Positions 42,588 through 51,218 of a stretch of DNA of 64,000 nt are shown in pieces. Positions within the stretch are counted from its first letter, which is position 1, and each line of letters begins with the position of its first letter. The translations under genes and the position numbers were made by a program. Location: the NCBI GenBank assembly GCA_963725395.1, contig CAVRYH010000005.1:124001-188000 (forward strand), in the 5' to 3' direction. Below the pieces are notes generated by a model, which was given only the letters and a program-made list of their open reading frames with translations, searched no databases and was not told where the DNA came from. The stretch comes from Bog-756 sp963725395. GTDB taxonomy: Bacteria; Actinomycetota; Acidimicrobiia; Acidimicrobiales; RAAP-2.

Positions 42588-43559
42588 CTATGACGGAGGC
42601 TTCTGACAGAGCAGGCAAAGGATGTAGCACTCGCTGGCCGACCCGTACATACCGACGTTGGCGGCGGCCTCGGCTGGATCGAAATGACCGTTGGCCACGG
42701 AATGACCGCAGTAGTTGAGTCCGTAGGTGACCTTTACGTCGAGATGGGAGCCAGCCAGCTCGACCAGCTCGTGCAGGGAGTACTCGAACTTGTGGTCCGG
42801 ATCGATGAACTCGCGCTGCTGCAGCCTGGTGACCTCGCTGTTCGGCGTGTCTATCGCCAACCACCCGCCGGGATGAAGGATGCGAGCGACCTCCTTCATG
42901 ACCGACTGCGCGTCTTCGACGGTCACGTGTTCAATCGACTGGCCCGAATAGACCAAATCAACTGAACCATCGGAGATTCCGCTGAGGTTGGTCATGGAGT
43001 GATAGCGGTAGGTGACCAGTCCCTGTGGGGTCAGGACGCGATCCGGGAGGACCGAGTTCCGGTACAGGGGATGGCGATCCTCGGGAGGCAGGTCGATGAT
43101 CGTCAGCTCTTCAAATTGATAGGGATAGCCCATCGCCACCATGGCGCCAGACTCATGCGACAGTGCCGTGCCGCCCAAATCGATGATCCTTCGAGCCTTC
43201 GGCAGCGATCGAATGAAGGAAGATCGGCCTGCATGGATGGACGGACCCAACGCATCCGGTGGAAACGCAATCCGTGTGCGGAACTCCTCCGAAGCGAGGA
43301 TGTCAGCGACCATCTGGCGCCTCGACCCACCACCTGCGAGGAAGTTCGTGAAGTTGCCAAGGCCCTGTTGGTCGGGCTCCCGACTCAGCAAGACCTCGAA
43401 GGCCAACCGGACAGCGGAGGCATCGGAGGCCCTGAAGAAAGAGACGGGCAGGAACGGCTCCGCCTTCCGCCAGAGTCCGGCTCCATGCTGGTGCACCTTC
43501 CGACCCAGGGACCGGGTGATCGAAGGAACCGGCGGCTCTTTGCTCGACTCACGGTCCAC
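42588..43559 (-). CDS. DUF4214 domain fused to a class I methyltransferase
   Basis: A 323-residue protein with two parts. Residues about 46-92 (VRLAFEVLLSREPDQQGLGNF, then ILASEEFR) fit the DUF4214 domain found in surface and glycan-related proteins. Residues about 120-300 form a methyltransferase: RRIIDLGGTALSHESGAM, DLVYSGQSIEHVTVED and ARILHPGGWLAIDTPN (methyltransferase 11 type). The substrate is unknown; DUF4214 next to a SAM enzyme suggests modification of polysaccharide or glycan. The start is ATG at 43559. It stands alone, divergent from SMP-30. Confidence 0.8.
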   Translation of the reverse strand: MDRESSKEPPVPSITRSLGRKVHQHGAGLWRKAEPFLPVSFFRASDASAVRLAFEVLLSREPDQQGLGNFTNFLAGGGSRRQMVADILASEEFRTRIAFPPDALGPSIHAGRSSFIRSLPKARRIIDLGGTALSHESGAMVAMGYPYQFEELTIIDLPPEDRHPLYRNSVLPDRVLTPQGLVTYRYHSMTNLSGISDGSVDLVYSGQSIEHVTVEDAQSVMKEVARILHPGGWLAIDTPNSEVTRLQQREFIDPDHKFEYSLHELVELAGSHLDVKVTYGLNYCGHSVANGHFDPAEAAANVGMYGSASECYILCLLCQKPPS

Positions 43560-43712
43560 ACCGGGAAACTTACCCGCCCCTCTGGACTGCCGTGGCGTTG
43601 GTGGACTGTCTCCCGGGCACTACACCGCCCGACGCCAGTGTTCCACCCCCGAGCTGACCCGTGGGGTATGAAGATGGAGATGACAAACCACGACGGGAGC
43701 GTGTAGTCGGAT

Positions 43713-44507
43713 ATGACTGCAATATTTGCCACAGGAATCCAGATGGGTGAGTCGCCCAGGTGGCATGACGGGCGCTTCTGGATGTGCGACTGGTTGGCGG
43801 GTGAGGTGCTGGCGTTCGACGCCGCCGGGAGCAGGGAGATCGTTGCCCGCATCGATGGATTGCCGTTCTCGATCGACTGGCTGCCCGACGGCCGGCTCGT
43901 CGCCACGACACCGGGTGGAGTCGTGGCCGGCGTATCCCTCTCGCCCTACGGAGCGACCGGGCAGCCCTTCAACGAGATCGTCGTCGACACCCGTGGTCGG
44001 GCCTGGGTCGACATGCCCGGCTCGATGCCCTGGGAGGAGAGGAAGCCGGGGGTTGTCGCCGTCGTGATGCCCGACGGGAGCAGCCGCCAGGTTGCCGATG
44101 ATGTGTGGTTTCCGAACGGGATGGTCATCCTGGGTGAGGACACCCTGGTGCTCGCCGAGTCGCATGGGGACCGGCTGACCGCATGGACGATCACGGAGGG
44201 GGGTGAGCTGGTTGACCGCCGTGTCTGGGCCGACCTCGGACCGGGGTCCGCACCGGACGGGATCTGCGCAGACGCCGAGGGGGCGATCTGGTACGCCAGC
44301 GTGCCCGGGAAGCGCTGCACGCATGTCGCCGAAGGTGGCAAGGTGTTGGAGACGGTCAGTGCCGACCGTGGTTGCTTCGCGTGCATGCTTGGAGGAGATG
44401 ACGGCCGCACGCTGTACATCGTGGCGAATCACTACGTCGACGGCGGTGCCTCCGATGGTGTTGTGCTGGTCCACCCGGTCGCTGTGCCCCACGCCGGGCG
44501 TCCCTGA
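43713..44507 (+). CDS. SMP-30/gluconolactonase-family lactonase
   Basis: A 264-residue six-bladed propeller lactonase. GESPRW (residues 12-17) carries the metal-binding glutamate E13, WFPNGMVI the asparagine, and PDGICADAEGAIWYA the aspartate. These are the ligand positions of the family. It would hydrolyse a sugar or other lactone. The start is ATG at 43713 with a distant GGGAG. A large minus-strand frame covers the same region but has the composition of a shadow. Confidence 0.9.
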   Translation: MTAIFATGIQMGESPRWHDGRFWMCDWLAGEVLAFDAAGSREIVARIDGLPFSIDWLPDGRLVATTPGGVVAGVSLSPYGATGQPFNEIVVDTRGRAWVDMPGSMPWEERKPGVVAVVMPDGSSRQVADDVWFPNGMVILGEDTLVLAESHGDRLTAWTITEGGELVDRRVWADLGPGSAPDGICADAEGAIWYASVPGKRCTHVAEGGKVLETVSADRGCFACMLGGDDGRTLYIVANHYVDGGASDGVVLVHPVAVPHAGRP

Positions 44508-44704
44508 AGTTCCACTGCCGGGATCGACGGCCGGAAGCGGACCCCATGGCCGTTCGTGGCCAACCGGACAGGAACTGGTTCATCTTGCACAGAGACGAGG
44601 AGGCGGTACATCCGCGAAACCTGCGGTCCCGTTGTCGCCCGGGTGACGAAGACCGCCCTCGGAGGGCATACTCCGATGGGTGTGTGGAGCCAATATGTGG
44701 TTCC

Positions 44705-45685
44705 CTAATCAGTGTCCGTCGCCGCTCGCCGTCCGGCGAAGTGACGCTCCAGTTCGTTGGCGTAGTGCACGCCAAGTGCATCGCTGGACTCGGAGATCCA
44801 GGTCGACAGCCGGATCGACCCCGTCGATGGCATCTCCGAATCAGCAAGTCCGGCCGCCATGGCCTGGAACTCGTCCCTGCTCAACAGTACATCGTGAAGG
44901 GCGAGCCCGAGGAGGGACGACAGAGGGGGCACAAGTGCCGCCGGAATATGGATTGTGGTGCACCGTGCGCCCACGGCCTTCCGGATCATGGCCACTAGCT
45001 CGTTGAACGTGGGGTTCTCAGGGCCGACAGCGTCGGTCACGCTGTCGTCTGATTCGCCAGCTTTCCGAAGGCAGAGACTGGCAAGGTCGTCGACGTGGAT
45101 ACCACGGATGCGGTAGTCGCCACGGCCACCGATGCCGAAGATCGGCAGGTGGCGGAGGAGCCAGGCAATGTTGTTGATCAACACGCCGTCCCCTCCGAAG
45201 AGGATGGCCGGTCGAAGTACCGCATATGAGACCTCGGACTCGGCCAGTGCTCGCTCCACGAGCGCCTTGCCTCTGAAGTAGGGGAAGGGCGACTCGATGC
45301 TGGGGTTGGTGATACTGACGTGAACGATCCTCTGGACGCCGGCACGCTTGGCAGCATGGAAGAGAGTGCGAGAGTTGGTAACCGCTAGTTCGTGGTCGAT
45401 CTGGCGATGGGCAAACCGCACCCAGTAGGTGTTGTAGAGCGTGGTGGCACCCCGGAGTGATTCCACCAAGCCGACCTGGTCGTCGAAGTCCAGAGGTCGC
45501 ACCTCGATGCCGTGGTGGTCGCCGCCGCGGTCCGGATGACCGGTCAAAGTCCGAACCGCGCGTCCGCCGGCTATCAGCGCCTGGGCAATGGCGGAGCCGG
45601 AGTAACTGAACGCGCCGGTGACGACATCCAGGCCGGTGTCGGTCCGATCCGTACGAACCCGTTGGTCATCGAGCGTCGATGTCAT
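44705..45685 (-). CDS. NmrA/NAD-dependent epimerase-like protein
   Basis: A 326-residue Rossmann-fold protein of the extended short-chain dehydrogenase group. VVTGAFSYSGSAIAQALIAGGRAVRTL is the nucleotide-binding fold; GVQRIVHVSITNPSIESPFPYFRGKALVE contains the Y-x3-K in YFRGK. Relatives include complex I assembly NDUFA9-like proteins and epimerases. The substrate is not predictable. The ATG at 45685 overlaps the TetR stop (ATGA), with GGAG upstream inside that gene, so the two are co-translated and probably co-regulated. Confidence 0.86.
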   Translation of the reverse strand: MTSTLDDQRVRTDRTDTGLDVVTGAFSYSGSAIAQALIAGGRAVRTLTGHPDRGGDHHGIEVRPLDFDDQVGLVESLRGATTLYNTYWVRFAHRQIDHELAVTNSRTLFHAAKRAGVQRIVHVSITNPSIESPFPYFRGKALVERALAESEVSYAVLRPAILFGGDGVLINNIAWLLRHLPIFGIGGRGDYRIRGIHVDDLASLCLRKAGESDDSVTDAVGPENPTFNELVAMIRKAVGARCTTIHIPAALVPPLSSLLGLALHDVLLSRDEFQAMAAGLADSEMPSTGSIRLSTWISESSDALGVHYANELERHFAGRRAATDTD

Positions 45686-46335
45686 GGTGTCTCCTTCGGA
45701 GTGGTGGGTGTGATCAGCCCCTCGAAGAGTGCGGCCACTTGCTTGGCGTGGGCGAACAGGGCGAGTGCAGGATCAGCGTCGCCGTCGAGGTGACTGAGCA
45801 TCTCCAGCCCTAGATAGAGGGCGACCACCGCGTGGGCCACATCTTTGGCCGGAAGGACGGCGCTCAACGGAGAGTCACCGAGCGAAGCCTCGATGGTCGA
45901 CTGGGCGAACTCACGCCAGGGCTGGATCCGTGACGCCACCGCAGGTCCGAGCCCAGGGGTTGAGGAAGCCCCCGCCATCATCTCGGCCAACACCGTGATG
46001 TACCCGGCGGCGAGATCATTCCGGAAGATCCCTTCGGCGGCATCGACGAGCCGGGCCGGACTGTTTACACCGCTTACCTCAGCGCCATAGATCCGTAGCC
46101 GCTCCTCGCTGACGGCGTCGAGGGCGGCCAGCAGGAGATTGGCGACGGACCCGAAGTGATAGAAGATAAGGCCTTGGTTCAGTCCGGCTCGCTCAGCGAT
46201 CGACCGGGCGCTCGCTCCTGCGTAACCGTCCGACTGCAGCGTCTCGATGGCCGCGTCCACGAACTGGCGCCGGGTTGGAGCCGAACGTTCCGACCTCTTT
46301 GCCGCCGCACTGCTCGGAGCACCTGACTTCGCCAT
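45682..46335 (-). CDS. TetR-family regulator of the NmrA-like gene
   Basis: A 217-residue regulator. TRRQFVDAAIETLQSDGYAGAS, SIAERAGLNQGLIFYHFGSVANLL gives the TetR helix-turn-helix. The C-terminal domain has no recognisable ligand clue. ATG at 46335 is chosen; an ATG at 46347 adds four residues. The intergenic sequence 10 bp upstream holds a three-part GCTCAA dyad. With the coupled downstream gene it forms a self-regulated operon. Confidence 0.92.
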   Translation of the reverse strand: MAKSGAPSSAAAKRSERSAPTRRQFVDAAIETLQSDGYAGASARSIAERAGLNQGLIFYHFGSVANLLLAALDAVSEERLRIYGAEVSGVNSPARLVDAAEGIFRNDLAAGYITVLAEMMAGASSTPGLGPAVASRIQPWREFAQSTIEASLGDSPLSAVLPAKDVAHAVVALYLGLEMLSHLDGDADPALALFAHAKQVAALFEGLITPTTPKETP

Positions 46336-46344
46336 CGGCCACCT

Positions 46345-46379
46345 CAATTGAGCGTTTGCTCAAACTATATGCTCAATTG
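46345..46379. promoter_or_regulatory. TetR operator with three GCTCAA half-sites
   Basis: CAATTGAGC (46345-46353) and GCTCAATTG (46371-46379) are perfect 9-bp arms; a third half-site GCTCAA (46358-46363) pairs with the first arm's TTGAGC across only four bases. The element lies next to the TetR start codon. Confidence 0.75.
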
Positions 46380-46616
46380 TCTGGGGATGCCAGTCCGGCC
46401 GTGGGCGAATGGCGGCGCATGGTGCACCTGCGTCGGTCCGGGGCGCTGTGGAACGTGGTTCGCTTGCCGGCGGTCAGCCTCCTCGACCGACCACCTCAGG
46501 GGTGCGGACGGGTCCGGGTGTGCCGGTCGGTTCGGTCCGTCCGAGCACCGCGAAATGACCAAGTCGGATGCTGCCGAGCGCCGTTGGCGGCAGATCTGGC
46601 AGTAGAGTTGGCGTTG

Positions 46617-46973
46617 GTGCCATCCATCCGGCGAAGTCTGCTCGTTCTGGCGGCGATGACCTTCCTCCTTGGTGCCGTTCTTGCGACGGCGGTGGCCCTC
46701 GGTTCAGTTGCCCCATCGCCCTCGGCACGTGGCGGCCTCGTCCAATCCCTTCCTACCAAGCCAAGCGCTCAGATCTGCTCGTCGACGGAGCAATGTTCGC
46801 CCACTGCTCCCCTGGGTAGCCCGGCACCCGCTCCCCAGACGTTGTCCTTCGGGTTCATCGCGGCGGGCGTGGCGATCCTGGCTCACTGGGGTCGACGTGG
46901 GGAGTCCGCGAGAGACACTTCCGCGCCGCTCGGCATCCCATCGGTACTTTTCAGACCACCAATCGCGAGTTGA
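46617..46973 (+). CDS. Small membrane protein, unknown
   Basis: From GTG at 46617 the product is 118 residues. RRSLLVLAAMTFLLGAVLATAVALG is a signal-anchor-like helix, then a Pro/Ser-rich extracellular stretch with a CSSTEQC pair, and a second helix LSFGFIAAGVAILAHW before a polar tail. I recognise no family. The start is uncertain (TTG at 46608 is an alternative) and the ribosome binding site is weak. It precedes the DUF929 gene by about 125 bases and may be co-transcribed. Confidence 0.45.
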   Translation: MPSIRRSLLVLAAMTFLLGAVLATAVALGSVAPSPSARGGLVQSLPTKPSAQICSSTEQCSPTAPLGSPAPAPQTLSFGFIAAGVAILAHWGRRGESARDTSAPLGIPSVLFRPPIAS

Positions 46974-47098
46974 AGGCGTAGCTGCACGCTCTTGGGTTGA
47001 GCCCCGGGACGTGACAGCCCACGGCGACCGTAGCGGTCGTCCAACCAAACTCGTTCGACATGCCCGACGAGGCGTGTCCCCAGTGGAAGGTCTCTCTC

Positions 47099-48019
47099 AT
47101 GTCTCCTGTCAACCAATCCCGCCCGCCTACCGTTCACCGTCGTGGGAGCCCAGCCGTCCTGGCGTGGTGCTCGGTCTTTCTCGTGGTCGTCATCGTCGCC
47201 GTGTTGGTGGTGATCAAGCTCACCTCCGACAACGGTCCGACCATAAGCGCCCACCAGGCCATTCGTCCTGCTCCCTCGGCAGTTGTCCGGGCATTGTCAA
47301 CTGTGCCGAGTTCGGTCTTCAACACCGTTGGTGTCGGCATCCCGAGTCAGTTCGCCGGAGATGCTCCCATCGTCGTCGATGGCCAACCGGCCCTGACCCT
47401 GAACGGAAAGGCACCCTCCATGATGTACTTCGGGGCGGAGTACTGTCCGTTCTGTGCGGCAGAACGGTGGGGTGTGGCAGTGGCCTTGGCCCGATTCGGG
47501 ACCTGGAGCGGATTAGACACGACGGCTTCTGGTCTGATGGACGGAGACTTCAGCACGCTGTCGTTCCGAGACGCCAAGCTCGCCAGCCCATACATCAACT
47601 TTGTGCCTATCGAGAGCTGCACCAATGTCGTTGATGCCAACGCCACAGGCTGCAATGGCTACGCTCCGCTTCAACGTCCATCCAAATCGGAGCAGGCTGT
47701 TCTCAACAAGTATGCGGGGCCGACATTCGTCCCGGCCGATACGGAAGGGATTAGCTTTCCGTACATCGACGTGGACAACAAGGTCCTCATTTCCGGCGCG
47801 ACGTATGAACCCGCCGTGCTGACCGGCCTCAGCCAGGCACAGATTGCTGCACAGCTGACCGACCCGAGCAGTGTGGTCACCCAGTCGATCGTCGGAACCG
47901 CCAACTACATTTCAGCGTCTGTTTGCGCCGGCACTGGGGGCGCCCCCTCGGATGTCTGCGACAGCGCCGGGGTGCTGAAGGCCAAGGCCGCGCTCCGGAT
48001 CGGACCGGCCAATGGGTGA
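47099..48019 (+). CDS. DUF929 membrane-anchored thioredoxin-like protein
   Basis: A 306-residue protein with one N-terminal transmembrane helix (about 21-40) and an outer soluble domain. MYFGAEYCPFCAAERW carries a CPFC motif at residues 116-119 in a thioredoxin-like setting; two further cysteine pairs (SCTN...TGCN and SVC...DVC) lie later. DUF929 proteins occur in Sulfolobus-type archaea and acidophilic actinobacteria in my recollection, and their redox substrate is unknown. I chose ATG at 47099 because GGAAGG lies about nine bases upstream; the ATG at 47060 lacks support. Confidence 0.85.
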   Translation: MSPVNQSRPPTVHRRGSPAVLAWCSVFLVVVIVAVLVVIKLTSDNGPTISAHQAIRPAPSAVVRALSTVPSSVFNTVGVGIPSQFAGDAPIVVDGQPALTLNGKAPSMMYFGAEYCPFCAAERWGVAVALARFGTWSGLDTTASGLMDGDFSTLSFRDAKLASPYINFVPIESCTNVVDANATGCNGYAPLQRPSKSEQAVLNKYAGPTFVPADTEGISFPYIDVDNKVLISGATYEPAVLTGLSQAQIAAQLTDPSSVVTQSIVGTANYISASVCAGTGGAPSDVCDSAGVLKAKAALRIGPANG

Positions 48020-48274
48020 CACTGGGATCGATGTCAACGCTGTGCAAGCAACCCGGCGCCGGCGGAGTTGCGGAGCAACGAACTCCTGTGGTGATGGCGG
48101 GCAGGTATCTCCACGTGGCCGGCACCCGGTGGGATCGTCCTCGAGTGCAGCGATGATCACCTCGAAGGGTCGGCGGAGCCGAGATCGAGGGAGAGATCCG
48201 CTCGCCGCATCGGCCCCGACCTCAGTCTGGGTCCTCTTGCTCACCGAGCCGCCCTTGTTCGATGCCCTCGGGAA

Positions 48275-48952
48275 CTATTTGAAAATGTTGACCGCACGAG
48301 CGATGACCAATCCGAGGATGACCAGCGATGCAACCGCCTGGCTCGCCATGGCGAGCTTGGCCCAACGGGCGAGAGGCATCACGTCGGTGGGGCTGAAAGC
48401 AGTCGAGTCAGTGAACGCCAGGTAGAGGTAGTCGAAGAACTCGGGACGCCAACCTGGCCGTGCGACGCGGGGATTCAGATGCTCGGGAAACGCCAGGTCC
48501 GGATAGGCCGGTGTCGATCGTGCGCGAGCCTCTGGACCCCCTCCATCCAGCTCCCAGTAGAGGAACGAGAAGGTGATCACGACATAGATCCACACCACCG
48601 CGCCGATCCGGAGCAGCCCGCTGGGCGAGTTCGTCTCCGGCCCTCCTCTCACGAGGTCGATGACCAGCCGAACCGTAGCCCCGGCGGCCCCCGCGGCCAA
48701 GATGGCTACCAGTCCGAGAGATAGCGTCCGAACAACGGTCGACCGACGGTCGATTCGTCCGGGATCAGCGACGATGAGCGCCACCAGGAGTAGCGCTTCG
48801 AGAGCGGGGATGATCCACCTCGGTTCATACGAGTATTTCGTGGGGAGGAGAAAGGGCAGTGCCATGGCAGCGATCAGCGTGCATGCCATCGGCCAGCGTC
48901 TTTCCCCCCTCACCTCGTCAGTCGGCGCGTCCATTGTGAAACCGTAGGTCAT
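48275..48952 (-). CDS. Integral membrane protein, DUF1345/ion-channel-like
   Basis: A 225-residue protein with about five helices: WIIPALEALLLVALIV, LSLGLVAILAAGAAGATV, IGAVVWIYVVITFSFLYW and QAVASLVILGLVIARAVNI. The stretch DYLYLAFTDSTAFSPTDVMPL between the last helices looks like the pore region of two-helix cation channels. It lacks a clear TVGYG selectivity filter, so function is uncertain. ATG at 48934 (MDAPTDE) may be the true start. Confidence 0.7.
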   Translation of the reverse strand: MTYGFTMDAPTDEVRGERRWPMACTLIAAMALPFLLPTKYSYEPRWIIPALEALLLVALIVADPGRIDRRSTVVRTLSLGLVAILAAGAAGATVRLVIDLVRGGPETNSPSGLLRIGAVVWIYVVITFSFLYWELDGGGPEARARSTPAYPDLAFPEHLNPRVARPGWRPEFFDYLYLAFTDSTAFSPTDVMPLARWAKLAMASQAVASLVILGLVIARAVNIFK

Positions 48953-49024
48953 CGGGTCAGGGGGATGTCATGGGTCGTGCAGGAGCTTGGTGCTGGTTGG
49001 CGCTTCTTGGGGACCGAGGTCAGA

Positions 49025-49576
49025 TCATGAACCCCGAAGATCGAGGGTCCACACGTAGCCACGGCCGGTGTGGCCCACCGTGGCGATCTCGCGGTCTTCG
49101 TGGTCGGAGAGCGTGAATCCCAACTTCTGTGGGATCGAAACACTGGCCTGATTGGCCTGATCCATTCGGATCACGATCTGCTTCGCTGTGCCCAGGTGGT
49201 TCGAAGCGGCGCCGATGAGGGCTCGAGTGGCGAGGGTGGCCACACCCTGGCCGGTCCGACTCGTCCGCACCCAGTAGCCGATCTCGAACCTGCCGGGTTC
49301 GTCGGTTCGATGCAGTCCGGCCGCTCCCAAGACATCGTCCGACCCGGGATCAATGATTGCGTACTCCCAACTCCGGTCCGTGTGGAAGGCAACCTCTCCC
49401 TGACGAAGAAGCTCGCGAAGCCCCTCGACCGTCGGCATCTCCTGCGCCCAGGGCATCCAACGCTCGAGTTCGGGGAGGCTCTCCTCGATGGCGGTGAGCA
49501 TTGCTTCGGCAAAGCTGGGACTCCAGCAACGAAGCTCCACCGATCCGATGGTGAGCACCCCGGGAAGGGCCGTCAT
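49025..49576 (-). CDS. GNAT acetyltransferase, RimJ/RimL type
   Basis: A 183-residue N-acetyltransferase. VELRCWSPSFAEAMLTAI, IGYWVRTSRTGQGVATLATRALI with the Q/RxxGxG/A acetyl-CoA loop, and IRMDQANQASVSIPQKLGF form the standard fold. It may acetylate a ribosomal protein N-terminus or a small amine. The start is ATG at 49576. Confidence 0.88.
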   Translation of the reverse strand: MTALPGVLTIGSVELRCWSPSFAEAMLTAIEESLPELERWMPWAQEMPTVEGLRELLRQGEVAFHTDRSWEYAIIDPGSDDVLGAAGLHRTDEPGRFEIGYWVRTSRTGQGVATLATRALIGAASNHLGTAKQIVIRMDQANQASVSIPQKLGFTLSDHEDREIATVGHTGRGYVWTLDLRGS

Positions 49577-49978
49577 CTGGACATGATCTCATCCGAGCAG
49601 CCGCGTGCCCCGATCAGTCAGTGGGCAGAGGTCCGTCGGGCAATCGTTGCTCAGCAACGGCAAAGGGGATCGGGGCCCTCCCGAATGGTGCTGTGAGAAG
49701 GTGGGGACATGCGCCGTGAACTTCAGCGACTCGGTGATTTGGAACGCGGTCGCAGGGCAACCCCCTGGCTGCATCTCCTGCACTCAGATGGAACGGGTCG
49801 ATTGCGCTGCGAACCAAGTGTCTGGTCCGTCGTGCCTCCCCGGTCCGAGCCGATCCGAGACCGGGGGCCACCTCCCCGGCCCGGGGGTTCAATGGGGATA
49901 GCCTTCCCGTGGGATGAGTCGAGCTCCGGCCGGGAGCGGGCCCCAGCCTCGATTCGAGGGGCGCAGGGAGGAGTGATC
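49577..49978. other. Divergent region, 402 bp
   Basis: No gene is convincing. The sequence becomes strongly GC-rich from about 49850. A purine-rich GGGAGGAG at 49967-49974 serves the next gene. Confidence 0.35.
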
Positions 49979-50251
49979 ATGAGCCAACGGGATCCGGGTG
50001 CCGAGGGCGCGAATGGCCGGCGCATGAGTGGAGGGGCGATCGCCTCGCTGGTGGGAGTCGGCCTCCTGGTCATCTTCATGATCCAGAACACCGAGCGGAT
50101 CACGCTGCACTTCCTGGTGTGGAACTTCACGTGGCCGCTGTGGGGATTCACACTCCTGATGGCCGCGTTCGGTGCGCTCACCTGGTTCGGCCTCGGGGTG
50201 CTCCGTCGCCATCGGCGCAGAGTCGCCCGTCGTGAGGGTCGGCGGGGCTGA
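49979..50251 (+). CDS. LapA-domain (DUF1049) membrane protein
   Basis: A 90-residue protein with two helices: GAIASLVGVGLLVIFMIQN and WPLWGFTLLMAAFGALTWFGLGVL, with the family motif IQNTERITLHFLVWN between them and a basic C-terminus (RRHRRRVARREGRR). LapA-type proteins affect lipopolysaccharide assembly in Gram-negatives; in actinobacteria the role is unknown. The start is ATG at 49979 with GGGAGGAG upstream. A longer frame starting at 49709 is not supported. Confidence 0.85.
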   Translation: MSQRDPGAEGANGRRMSGGAIASLVGVGLLVIFMIQNTERITLHFLVWNFTWPLWGFTLLMAAFGALTWFGLGVLRRHRRRVARREGRRG

Positions 50252-50411
50252 AGCCGACCTGATCCGTCGAACGGCCGGCACCCATGACGACCCTGCGGAC
50301 ATCAGTGGGCAAGAGGTGCGATCCAGCGGTCGGAGGACCGATGGGACAGCACCTCTCGATCCGGGGCGTCTCGTAGACATCCGACCAAGGGACAGGACCG
50401 GAGGGACGCCG

Positions 50412-51200
50412 ATGCCTGAACGTGGAAGTGCCCCACCCGGGGCTCCGTGCTGGACCGATCTGTGGACATCCGATGTTCAGGGCAGCCGTCGGTTCTACAG
50501 CGAACTCTTCGGCTGGGAGGCCCAGGAGCCGAATGAGGGGTTCGGTGGCTACTTCATGTTCACCCGCGAGGGTGTCCCTGTGGCCGGCGGCATGGGTGCC
50601 ATGGGTGACCTGCCCCCCAGCGACAGCTGGAAGATCTATCTGGCGACACCCGACGTGACCCGGACACTGGTGACGGCCGAGGCGGAAGGTGCGGAGATTA
50701 CCTCCCCGCCCATTCCTGTCGCCGACCTGGGCACCCAGGCGGTCTTCGTCGACCCGACCGGGGCCATCGTCGGAGCCTGGCAGGCGGGGACGTTTCCCGG
50801 GTTCACCGTGGTCGAGGAGCACGGCGCCCCGAGCTGGTTCGAGCTGTACACCCGCGACCATTCAGGTGCGGTGGCGTTCTATCGCTCGGTGTTCGGCTTC
50901 GAGATGACGGCCATGGCCGACAGCGACGAGTTCCGGTACACGACGGCGCGTAACCCGGGGGGTAAGGTCGAGCTGGCGGGCATCATGGACGCCCGGGACT
51001 CGTTGGGGGCGGGGACCCCCTCGCACTGGATCACCTACTGGGAGGTCGATGACGTCGACGTGGCCGTCCACAGGGTGACCTCGCTGGGCGGATCGCTGTC
51101 GGCGACGCCGAAGGACACCCCATTCGGGAGGATGGCGACCGTGGCGGACCCGGTGGGAGCGTCGTTCGTGCTACGGACCGGTGACCGGTTGGGGTCGTGA
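50412..51200 (+). CDS. Two-domain VOC (glyoxalase-like) protein
   Basis: A 262-residue protein with two vicinal-oxygen-chelate domains: first at about residues 10-125 (WTDLWTSDVQGSRRFYSELFGWE, ending VFVDPTGAIVGAW), second at about 135-260 (WFELYTRDHSGAVAFYRSVFGFE, ending TVADPVGASFVL). Such tandem proteins are common in actinobacteria and include hydroxylase-like or antibiotic-binding members. The function is unassigned. The start is ATG at 50412. Confidence 0.88.
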   Translation: MPERGSAPPGAPCWTDLWTSDVQGSRRFYSELFGWEAQEPNEGFGGYFMFTREGVPVAGGMGAMGDLPPSDSWKIYLATPDVTRTLVTAEAEGAEITSPPIPVADLGTQAVFVDPTGAIVGAWQAGTFPGFTVVEEHGAPSWFELYTRDHSGAVAFYRSVFGFEMTAMADSDEFRYTTARNPGGKVELAGIMDARDSLGAGTPSHWITYWEVDDVDVAVHRVTSLGGSLSATPKDTPFGRMATVADPVGASFVLRTGDRLGS

Positions 51201-51218
51201 CCCGCCGGACGGACCCCG

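Noticed and set aside
43620..44492. 290-codon minus-strand frame opposite SMP-30
   Set aside because: Its composition is His/Arg/Gly/Asp-rich with no recognisable domain, while the plus strand encodes an intact lactonase.
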